This document shows, piece after piece, positions 26,601 through 38,600 of a DNA stretch of 64,000 nucleotides. The stretch covers positions 1,105,989-1,169,988 of the forward strand of contig NW_020170384.1 of assembly GCF_000524195.1 (NCBI RefSeq), in the 5' to 3' direction. The notes under the pieces are model-generated. The model had not been told where the DNA came from. It worked only from the letters and a program-made list of their open reading frames with translations, and did not search any database. This DNA is from Echinococcus granulosus (Eukaryota > Platyhelminthes > Cestoda > Cyclophyllidea > Taeniidae). Each line of letters opens with the position of its first letter. Within the stretch, counting starts at the first letter, position 1. A program made the translations under genes and the position numbers.

Positions 26601-29600
26601 TTCAAGGCGTGAGGTATTTAAGATATAAAAACTCATAGACCACCGAAGAAGAATCGTCTGAATTTGGTTATTCCTTAACTAACATTGTAGCACACCAATG
26701 AGGTTGACATTTACTTGAGACATCTTCAATACCTGAAGTTAAATGCATCAAAGCGGACGTACTTTATGTTGTATTGGACACCCGGCCGTAGATCTTGCAG
26801 CAGAATGCAGGTTACTTCGCCACTGAAATAAGAGAAAAAATACGCGTCATTATCGAAACAAAACATTCATCTCTTTATTCCGAAAAAAAGCTTCAATCAT
26901 TAAAAGTCAGGTGGAAAGTGCTGCTTGTCCACAGGCTCCATTCGTGAAAGAATAATAAAAAAGACGTCTAAAATATTAGCAAGGGTTTCATAGACTCATT
27001 TCCCGTCTCTAAAAACTCTGCCCTTATTCTGTAAAGACAAAATACCGACATGACATCATATGTTACTTATACGAGCTTCAGTATGTGAATTGCAAGAAAT
27101 CTCTACTATTTTCAACTGTTCATTAAAAGTTAGAATATTATAAAAGTGTAAACGGTTGCAGGGGTAGTAATGGGTCATCCAGCCTCAGTCCAATTTCTGA
27201 AATGCGTGATTAATTATACGCACACGTAGACGCAAACAAAGTTCTCATCGCGTTCGGAGAGGTAGAGTGCGAACCGGAGATGGGAGGGTGGAATAGACCA
27301 AGACTTTGAGATGGGTGGGGTATTTGTAGCATCAACAGTGGTGACAGAAGACTCTTGTGTGGTGGACTTGACTGCACTCGTGTCCTCACCCCTATCCTCG
27401 TTGTCAGCCCTATCAGATTTCCCTCCCTTCTTGGAAGTTACATTGGAAGGTGGTTTTTGAATTTCCCCAGTAGAGTTTAGCGGCTGTTCATCAATGCAGA
27501 GGTTCTCAGGAATTGAGATGTTGATGGTCACACTGCGACTGTCTACGGAACTGATCTGTAATGCAGGGATGTGAAACAGATTTAAACTAGCATTAGCCAG
27601 ATAATGATAACGTCTGGTAAATAGAGATCCACCTACTGATAATTTACGCAAATACCTCATTCATTATTAGAAATAAATTAATTTAACGTTCGCATTTTCC
27701 AGCGAATACCACAATAGAGAGCATGGCCAGGGTTACTCTAATTTTTAAACTGTGTCGAAAAAGAAGCGAGAGAACAAAAGCTCGAAAAAGAACTTCGAAA
27801 CACTTTTTAGCTTGTGATGCTTAATCAGATCAGAACCAAATAAGAAAACTCGTTAATGGTTTCCTTTGAAGATGGGCCTATTATGATGATCCCTAAGTGA
27901 TATCGTCTTAAAAAGGGTAGTGCCAGCAGTGAATGTGCGTAACGAGATCAAGAAGAACAATATTAATCCTTTTTAGAATTAACCAGTCCCAGTTTTGTTC
28001 GCAGTGAATGGTGTTGGCTGCTGCTAAGGTTGGTGCACACAAATGTCGAAGATAGCGTGATGCGAATGGGCTCATCGCCATTGATTTCTGACCTTCAAAG
28101 AAATGACAGAATTGAAAGCAAGGATGGGAAAATGTGGAAAACACCAGCCCGTTGCGCGATTGACAGAGACAAACGTGAATGTGACTAAATGAGTGGAAAA
28201 GAGTGTCAGGGTAAATACGCAGATATGTAATTAAGTTCGAAAGTAGGGTAACCAAATAGTCTCATGAGGTTTTTGTAATGAGGATACAATCATTTTAANN
28301 NNNNNNNNNNNNNNNNNNNNNNNNNNNNNNNNNNNNNNNNNNNNNNNNNNNNNNNNNNNNNNNNNNNNNNNNNNNNNNNNNNNNNNNNNNNNNNNNNNAA
28401 GATTGTTTAATAATCGAGTTTAAGTGTTGAAACAATCACTACTACAGTCCGCCATCACGTCATCCTTTCCCAATGACGTACACATTCACTGTCAATTCCA
28501 CTTTCCTACTGCTATTTGTCTCTAAGAGCCAATAATAAACCATCCCCAACCACCTCCATTTCTAATTCATTTTCATTTACCAACTGTCCATCGCATTTCG
28601 CCATGTGATCATCCAATGCCATGAAAAGACGACAATCACTCGCACAAATACCATCAGCGGAATTCGGCAGAGGAGGCGCAGTGAGGTGTGACGAGGCAGT
28701 GTCCATCCATCTCCCTTCCTTAAGCATGTTCAATGTGATGTGTCCTCTCACGGGTTACTTTCCCAATAGCATGAGGCCATGTGCTGTCACCTGCCACTTC
28801 GACTTCTCCCACACCCCTTCACTTCTTCCAACTGCTTTCTATGAAAAACTTCCTGTGCACCGTCAAGGTGTTACGTACCGGCCAAATACATCTCAGCCAT
28901 AATTTTGTCATGCTCACCGAGTCAGCAATTCCTTGTGAGCAATTTTGTCTGCAGTTCGCCACACACACGCACCACACATACTTAGTCCCAGGAGAAAGTG
29001 GTTCATGTCTTAGAAGCACAAAGTAAGGAGCAATTAAAACGATCGTTTGAGGGCCACCACTATATCACTGACTCGACCACTCAACGAATCTTCGCCTGCA
29101 ATAGTCGCTTCCCATCACAAGTCAAGCAGTCAGTCAGTCAACCAGTCGATCAGCAAATCAACCTTCCCCACCCACGCCTTTCTGTAATATCAGGTGACAA
29201 CGTGAAGAAGAACAGAACAGCCTTTGAAGTCTACTGTCTCGCATCTGTTGGCGCATGTGAGTGCCACCCAATTTCTTAGCTTCCGCTACCCTCCCTTCCC
29301 ATTGGATGCACGTGTAGGTCGATTGTTTCTTCACACACCCTATGCATTGCTGAAAGTTCCTCCCCACACCTTCATCTCCATCAATCTCCACAACGACAAC
29401 ACATAGTGCTCCATGATCAACGAGCTCAGGGGGTCCTTCCGCACTTAACGCATCTGCATTTGAGGGTCCCATCATTACAGCGTCTTCTGACAATGCACTA
29501 CACTACCGCATACCGCACCGTCTCCAAGTGCCCCAAAACCGAGTTTACGAGAGCTATCTGCAGTCTCGCGAACGAGTTCAGCTCGGTTTGTGAAGCAGTT

Positions 29601-32600
29601 AAACTCGAATCCCATCCATCGGGTACACGCGACATTATACTCTACGGCGTTCAGGGCAGCGAGGAAATCGTAGAGCACACAACCAAGAGTACTGTGCCGA
29701 TTGACTGGCGCAACATGCAAGTATGCCCTATGATGCATGCTTCCGAACGATCGTGTACATTTAACCCGTCTTTTCACGCTCAAAGAAGTATTGTAGCTAG
29801 CTATTGAGGAAATCACACAAACCGCTTTGATCCACCGGTATGTTCAAGCATAGGAAGAGTCCACAAAAGATGTCCTTGATACATCCATTTCCACTGCCGC
29901 ATTTTCTAAGTCCCCTCTCATTTTCGTATCCAAAACCCATGCAGGTTGCAGTATTCTGTTCATATTGTCGTAGTTTTTAATGCGATTTGTGGTTAATTCG
30001 CGAATAAAGAATAAGCATTAATTGAAATCCAGAATTAAGGATTCACATTTTAAATCTAAGCTGTTAAAGGTTAAAAGTATCAATTATACAAGCCCTATAA
30101 ATTCACAACAGAATGCAGGAAGCATGATTTTTGAACCTATTTTGTTTGACCTTAGTAATGGTTATATTATCTGTAATACAGACAGCCCATATACATGCGC
30201 ATATATACGGGTTTTGAAGCCATTGGATTCATGTAGAAAGAATAATGAAGGCGAAAAAAAAACTGAAATTCTAGAAAATCGTTTCGGTTTAGATTTAACG
30301 ATGCTTTACTTTCGGAAATCTGCGTCATACAGATATGCATGATGAAGCAATTCAAGTGTTGGATGGAAAATTGAGCAGTTAACAGCAGTTATTTGATCCA
30401 TTTATGGCTAGCTGCTGAAAACTACTTCAACTGGATAACTGAAGACGTGCCAGTGCATATATAATATTATTACATAATGACAAAACCACTTCCAATCATC
30501 TGGCCAGTCGGCGAGTACTTACTATTAATACAAACTCGAAAAAACAACGAAGTTATGCAAATTTAGCTGCAAAACGCAAAACACTCAAAGAAATATTGAC
30601 TCAAGTAATCCAAGCGAGTACTGAATTGTTTTTTGCTATTAGCGTGTAAAAAGAGCCCTGAAGAGGCTCAATCGAGTAAGTGTAATAATGCTATTAATAT
30701 CTTTAGAAGCGCGCTAACTTTGCCAAATTAAAACCATGTAGATCCCACTTTAGGCCAAAATTATCACTTTCTCTTAAGCACAAAAGCATCCCCAAAATAA
30801 CGACAAAGCACCACTTACCTTCGGTGGTGCAATTTTCGAAAGCACTCGAATAATCGTGCTGCGTTCATCTTCCGCTATTCCGATGGTCGCAGTACCAGCG
30901 GCGGCAGCAGCGGTTGTTGGGGTGACGAAGGGTAAGGTATGCGGTACACCGAGTAGTGGTGCTCCAGTGGGCACCGCCCCCGTAGTGGGATGTAGAGGAC
31001 TCGGCAACCCATGGGTAATCGGCGGAGGGGGTAACTGGAAGGAGAGGTACGGTGCGCCTGCCACCACAGCAGTCGGATTGCCCGATGAAAATAGATAAGG
31101 CGGAGGGGGTTGTACGGGGGAGTGGTGTGGCGGTGGGGGAGGCATGAAACAAGAGGGCGGTGGTGGTGGGGGTGGACCGAAGTGAGTGTGCGGGGGTGCA
31201 GGAAAGAACGGGGAGGGATGTGGGGTCGCGGTATTACAGAAAGGCGGGGCTGAGTAGTAGGGATGTTGGGTGGTGTTTGGAAGGAAGGTAGTAGCTGTTT
31301 CTGTGACGTCCAGCGTGGTTGTGACGATGGCATTGGTATTGGGTGCTGCAGTGGAAGATAGCGTATTAGTGCCGCTGTTTTGCTGCTGGTCCTTTTTGGG
31401 AGTTTTCTTATCGTCAGAGTTGCTTTCAAAATTCCCCTTTGGTTTCGATACTTCACCTGAAGAGTATCAAAAAAGGATAATTCCTAAATAAGCATTATTT
31501 GGGAAGGTAACACGATAAATCCTTCTAAAGGCTTATGAAACTAACTCAAGTGTGACTGATGGTGGATTAAGCCCACTTTTTTTCTTGACAAAATAATCGA
31601 ATTAAAAACCAAAAAGACGTTTGTCTGAAAGAAACTAATGCTTTGCATTAATTTGGATATTACGAAACCGGCAGCTACTGACACTTATGCTGCAGCTGCC
31701 AAACTCTAGTTTGTTTTTTCCTATCTAGCACTTTACATATTTCTTCTAACAACTGTTTAAAATCCCTTTAAAACATCACCCATTCTTTTAATTTGCCCTG
31801 TTTTTGTCTAACTCATTTATGGTCAAAATAACTCCAAATGCTTAGAATCGGAAAATTTCTAGGATTTTAAAAGTGATGAAGCAAACATGATGTTGTCCCC
31901 TACAGGAGATGACCTCTAGAGTCCTTCATCAATGACCTTGTGGTTTATGCATACTTGAATATGAGACATACAGAAAGGTTTCTTTCAAGTCCTTCTAGCA
32001 AATTTGTGTTAAAAAAGAGAAGTCACTTAAAATGCTAAGTGCACCTGATCTGCGACTCAAGTTAGCAAAACTACTTTGTGTGTCAGCACTATAAGCAGAA
32101 TAACAAATCATTTTCAGAGCGTCTTTGCAACGTTTGCTTTATAACTGTAACATTCGTTTATGTCCAAGACTGTTTTGTTATGCTTTATTTTAGCTGCCAT
32201 TCACGCGCAACGTCTCTAAAGGTTGAAGTAAGATCACCTCTGGGTTAAATAATAGACTTATTTGGGAAGTACGCATGACCAAAAATAGATTATATCTATT
32301 TGAGGTAACACTTTAGCCAACTCCTACGGCCTTTCTATCCGCTAACTTTGCCATTGGCTTGCGCCGAAGCACCGGATGGGTCAAAGACTACTTAGCGTGG
32401 GCGTTGCCACCTTTCAATTCGTGCATCTAAGGTCGACCTTTCAAATGCAGCCAATGGGAATAGAAGGCTGTAATTTGAGTTAATTATAGCCAACCAATGG
32501 GATGAGAAGTAGAACTGATGAAATTTGGTCAGAAATCTGGAGGGAAAATGGGAGCACATGTTCCCAATATGTAAAGGCTAAGTATTGTAGCGCTATTGCA

Positions 32601-35600
32601 CTTTATCCACTTAGTACCACTTCTGTTTTTGCGCAGTAGAAACAAACCAAAAGTTAGCATGTTGTCGTGGTACTTAGTTGACAAATCAATTAGGCTTTTC
32701 CTGTGGGGGGTGTTTATAATTGATACCCATATTTTTCGCAACCTTCAACCTTCATGCACAAGCTACTTGTAAGTAAATGACATTTCACGATTTAAAAATC
32801 CGATCAGTTCGATGTAACAAGACATAGTTGCATCGAATGCTGTTGGCCTGCCTTCGATTGTAGAGGCATAAAAACAGATCAACATAAAATAAAATAGAAG
32901 CTCCAACAATCTAAGTACTGCTGATAAAGCATGCCAGGTCGGGATTCAGTAATACTAACAAAAAATCAGGCATTTCAATCGGGCAGACTGACAAATGTGT
33001 CAGGAAATTGCTAGGACGTCTAGGTTACGCATTGAAGTAAAGTATTAGCAACATAAGGAGTAAGTGTTTGATGTGTAGATCACTGAAGGTGCAACATAGT
33101 TACATATTCCGATTCTCCGCAGTTTTTTTTATTAAATAAAAGATGTTTTAATAATAACTAATAACATTTTGGTGTTTTCCCTATTCCTGGTACCATTGAG
33201 AACATTCCTTGTAGACAGGAATACACAACAAAGTAGATAGTTTTTGTAATTACAAATGCGTGAACCCTTTAATGCAATCTAAACTTGGCGTCACATTTCG
33301 GAAAATAGTACTAAACCCAGCATAATACAGAATGGTTGTTTCTCAGTACGTAGTAGGCAATAATTTCCGGGAAAGGATTTAAGCAATGACAAAAGAAATT
33401 CACTCTGAAAGCGGAATTAAGCTTAGCGCGAAATATTTTTCAAAAATGTTATGGGAGAGAGAGAAAGTTAGGTAAGTAGTGAGACGCATCTGTTGGTTTT
33501 AGCATTAAGATTACTTCATGCGAAAACGTAGCAATTAATAGCGCAGCCACTTTTTGTTATAATTTTGTTGATGATGGAACCTTTTATTGGACGAAAAAGG
33601 TAGCTGGTGAAGGTCCATAAAATACTCTTTTATCCGACCGCTTTTGTAAGTTTTCTCTTTTTCTCCCTGAGTAATGATTTGCGTGAGTCACGCTAAAGTA
33701 GTGACCCGAATGAGAAGGGTAAGAGCAGGGCTGTAAGGTCAAAAAGGACCATATGCCTAAACTAATCGCACATTGAAATAGTAAATATCATCAGCATGGT
33801 TCTCGGCAGGTAGCGTAATGATTCTCCTCTCTTACATCTTCCTCCATTCCTTCTGGCTCTGCCTCCCTGCCTTCCCCTATCTGAATATGAGGCGCCGCTT
33901 TTTTTCCAAAACTTTGATACAAATTCCTGTGAGGATTGACAAGGCACATCTGCAGCCACCTTCCCATATCAATAATCAGCTAAAGAAAGCCGTTTAATTG
34001 TTTAGAGATCTATTACGCGCCTTTTGCAACATGCATAATGCTCTTCTATTACTGAAGTTGGGACAATAATAAAATTTGTAAAGCAAACGAAGCTATACGA
34101 ATACTGTTATAACAGAGAGGCAGATTGATACTAGAACGATTTATCACGCCCTTGTATTAAAACATTCTCGCCTCCAAATTCAAAATATCAGCCCCCCAGA
34201 GTGGAAGGGGATGTCTAAAGATTATCGAAAGAGGATCTATTAGCTGTCGGCTATCAGTGTGTAGGCAGAACTCTGGCAAAAAGCTCCAGTAGACACATAT
34301 ACACCTAGAGTGGACCAAAAAAACAAAAACGTAAATGTTGCGATAACTCGTGGAACTATTAACACCAAATGCCCCCCTTCACCAATCATACCTAGAATAA
34401 ACACCTGTCTCCTACAAGAGGCCTGGTTCCTTCATCAAAAAAGGCCACCAGACAAACTAATCACACACATACACGCACCATTCTTGGAGGCCTTCTTGCG
34501 GTTCTCTGAAACACCCTGTTTGCCAGCGGCGGTGGCAGGGGTGACGGTAGTGGATTTCGTGGGAGTGGTGGAAATGGTGGAAGAGGACATATGCTTTGGT
34601 TTCTCTCCAATTCTGTCGAATTTGCCAGTAGTCACAGTGGTGGTGGTAGTGGCAGCAGGGGTTTCTACGTGGCCACCCAGGGCGGCTAACTTGCGCGCAG
34701 TCCACACATTGTCCGGTTGATTGGCTACCTTGACGGGTGAGGAGACGGCTGGGGATGAAGAAGGATTGAGAGGCTTTCCATTCACCCGTCCGAGGGAGGC
34801 CTTTAGTTCACAGGCCTCTGCAGGCGTCAGATCACCGTTTATTGCTGATAATAGACGCCCTGAAAGACATCAGAACTAAGTGAACTGACTCTAATAGTGT
34901 TAAAAAACTGGCGGTTTTATATACTTGTTTGTAGACAAATCGCCTTTCTACCAAACACTGAACACGCTTTACGAGTAGTATGATTGACTAGTTTGAGCTA
35001 TTAGATGAACTAATATTTCTTCCTCACGAGATGTTTGTTTTGGACCTTAACGAAGGCTGCAACCTTTATTAATGATAAAGTCGGTAAACTCGACGACTTC
35101 ATAATTGGTGAATTAACTATAATAGATATTTTATTTTCAGAACTCCCATACGATGAAGATCCATAAGTTGCAGAAATCGCTCCTCATCCTATATCTTTTA
35201 GTAAAGTATCAAACTTCATATCGATGAAAATAAAAGATTGTACTTTGGTTTTAAATTCGATAGGGATGATCGCAAAGGATGAAGCAGAAATGAAAGTATA
35301 TTGAGAGGGGAAAACTGGTAAACGTGTAGATAAAAGATGAACTGCAGTTGCCTCTCCGTAAAATCAGAAAACAAGATAGCTTTCGAATCGACTCTAGCTA
35401 GACAAGGAAAATCTCCAGTAGCTTTGAAGGTGGAGGAAGATATGCAGGGGTTTTTGCAGTGGTAATGATCATGTGTAATATTTTAATTGTTTTTTTTTAA
35501 CTCTCGGTTTTAGTGATGAGCTACTTAGAGCTCCACCATCGTGTCCTTGTCGGGCGGCCTAGCTTCCGGGTCATGACAGTTCCCCCCGAGCCCTTCTGTA

Positions 35601-38600
35601 TGTCGGCAATTCATTTTCTGCCCTAGTATTATGTCTTCTTTCGTCTTGTGGGAGGCCTTGGGATGCTATACATGCATCATCTCATTTCAAAAAGACAGGA
35701 AGAGTGTCTTGGGTATAACAGGACAAGAAAAGGTCGGTAGGTGGATAAAGGGCAACCCATTTCTAATTGAAAATGCAGAAATCTTGCAATAATTGATTCA
35801 TCAAAGCAATTACCTCAATCAAATCCATAAATGTGTCACATAATTAAAATGCAACAAAAATACCTCCTTTATGTGTGTTGAGTGCTAAATTTCAAATTTT
35901 TAGTGTTCAGAACTGTTTAGCACGAACGTCGCCCCAACTTTACATAAAAGTAGCCTAGGGCATTAACACCCAATTTGAAAGAAAATGGATTAAAAACCTA
36001 CTGACAACTTGTTTATAAACGCACCTGTGATAGAATGTAACTGGTGCACCAGACTCACAAATTGATCTTGCTAAATTACGGTTCCATTAGTCCAACTTGG
36101 TGGACTAGGCGAAGTGTTACAAAATTATTGCATCATAAGAACTTGTGGAGCCTTGAGGTAATTATGTTATTGTACGAATGACACATGTGTTTTTCATCCC
36201 AGCTGCCGCGTTTTGTGGTGAATGCGAAGAGATGTATGAGCATTAAAAGAATGGTTATTAACTGCATTCATTTTGTGACTCAAAAACATCGAAAATATGG
36301 GAAAATTGAAGAATTCAGTTGAATGGACTTTTACTTTTTATCGATCCAGTATGTGGGTTTAAAGGCACAGTGTATTTGAATGTTATCACATTAAAATTTC
36401 AAACAGTAACTTTGTAAATATGTAGAGAACTCAATGTTGACACTGCCTCCTTTGCTAAACTGGCTCAAAAGTCTACAAAATTATAATGTGTTAGGACATT
36501 GATTTCGTGAGGTCAATCGCTTCAGAACGCGAGATCTTGACTTCAGCAATTAAATTACCCAATGGGAGGGAACATTTTATTCCCATACTTATAAACGAGA
36601 ATAAACGATCCTAATTGTTCGATATGTGTAGCTTGTACAAAATGAAAGCAAGAATAGATGGACAGATAAAAAGTACTATGCTGTCAATTTATTTATTCGA
36701 CAAGAAAGCAGACCATGAGCCAGGCTGCGTTAATCACTTAGCAACAAGGATCTGGTCTTGGGACGTCTATGCTATTCAGTCGTATGGAGAGGGCCCTTGT
36801 ACTAGCAGTTTTGGGAAAAATTTCCACAAAACTCTAAAAACGCACAAAATAAAGTTACTAACGTGTTTAACCACTCTGCTTTTGATGGCGGGAACAGATA
36901 AAAGTGAAGCATTTTTAGTAAAGATGACAACCCGACAGGACTATTGGTAGTGCAGTCATTCACAACCAAATAATCACAAAAGGACAAATCGACCTAGCCC
37001 CCTTTTAATTCTCAACGATGGAAATGTCAAACAACAATTAGCACCTTTGTTGCACGCAAAAAACGTGTACAAGTTGCCAATTACTGGATCAGCGTTTAAG
37101 AGCTAAAAATGTCGTGCTTATAGCATATCATCAATCCAATTTAAATCTTGTTCTTTTAAGAAAACGTTCGTTATCAATTAGACGAAAAAGAAAGAGTATA
37201 CCTTTTTCCACTTACTTGGAGAAGAATCATACAGTCAAACACGAGAATCAACCATTACAGTCCCATAATCTGCAGGCAAGAGCAAAGCTGCCAGCTAAAT
37301 TTGAGCAGCGATTCAGATATGTCTAATCACGTCCTAACGTTCATCTTAGAAATAATAGTGACTGTGTTTAGGAATAATAACCAAATTTCCGGTGGCAACG
37401 AGGCCGCAAACAATGTAGAAAGTTCCCAGTTATCATTTACAAGCCCTTTGTTTGAACCAAATGGCAATCAGCCTCAGCAGTTAGCTGTAGATGCATTTGG
37501 GATCTTAAATGATTTTAAACGAAGTAATGCACGCATCACATCTTGTTAAATTTCAAAGAAAACCATTCTAACATGCGGTAATGAAGAAACTACGGTAAGA
37601 ACAGCCCCTGCAGCGTACACTCAGAGACAATGATGATTAAATATTTACATAAATACGACTAGTCATTACCGCATGGTATGGCCATATCATTACCAAAAAT
37701 GTCCTTGTTCAACCAGACTTTATTGGTCATTTTCCTTTATCGCAAATCCACTATTTATTGAGCTACACTTATTTCCATCCATGAGAAAGCTTAGAAGAGG
37801 AAGCGGCAGCGGCGGTGGTGACAGCGACGGCCTCCCAAATCAGAACCGCTTAATTATTACGCCCCCCCCCCCCCCCCCGAAAAACCGCCCTATTAGTATC
37901 CCTGAATGCAACCAAAATTTTAAGTTCCTTAAAGCGTTTGTTAAACTAAACGCTCATTTCCAGTAGAGCCCTGTGAAGACGACGACGGCTTTACATCAGG
38001 TTAAACAACGTACCTCCATTTGTTGGTCGGACAACATTCACAGGCCTTGCAGTGCGTTGCGAGAGGCTAGTGTCCACCGAGGCAGTACCGTTGGACTCAC
38101 CAGATGCTGATTCCACAACAGCTTTGCCATCAGTTTCATCAAATGTAAGCGACGAGTAGTCCTACAATGGCATGGCAGTACATTAGACTCAGATCAGGTG
38201 TGACTTGTGTTTTGTCTTACACCTAAGTCACGACTGTAAAGATCTACTTCAATCCAATTGGCTTCATAAGCACCCTAAATGGGGTCACCATATGGGAGTT
38301 AACAAGTAAACATATTTTTAACCTCAAAACCTGTTTCCGATCGCCAAATTGTAGGTTTAAAGTACTTTAATCGGACATCACTTTATGTCTGTTTTCATCT
38401 AAAACATGGCGAACCTGGGCTGCGATTAATGGCATGTATTTTCGCTGCAGTATAAGAATTTTCTAGTGGGCGAATTTTGGCAAAATTATTTGCTAAATTC
38501 AACCTCACCATCTCCTTTTAACCTTTGGGATGTGCAAGGAAAGACTGTAGCGTAATTATAACTTTTCAAAGACAATGGTTTACTAGCCACGGCTATCAAT

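Larger units (their letters stand above)
34860..38013 (-). other. FNDC3 intron 4
   Basis: 3.2 kb. It holds one copy of a dispersed repeat at about 35531-35672 and an 18-base C homopolymer at 37862-37879. A 111-codon frame at 36615-36950 (+) has no recognisable content. Confidence 0.7.

Noticed and set aside
28399..29850. Calling the atypical block a retrotransposon or nested gene
   Set aside because: No reverse transcriptase, transposase, terminal repeat or splice-consistent frame could be identified, so it is reported only as an anomaly.
30875..31456. 193-codon frame on the minus strand
   Set aside because: It overlaps FNDC3 exon 6 in another frame. The exon 6 frame joins both neighbours in phase and ends in the conserved VLSKIAPPK segment, so this one is a shadow of the proline-rich codons.
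36615..36950. 111-codon plus-strand frame in FNDC3 intron 4
   Set aside because: It has an AT-rich composition like its surroundings, no domain and no splice context.
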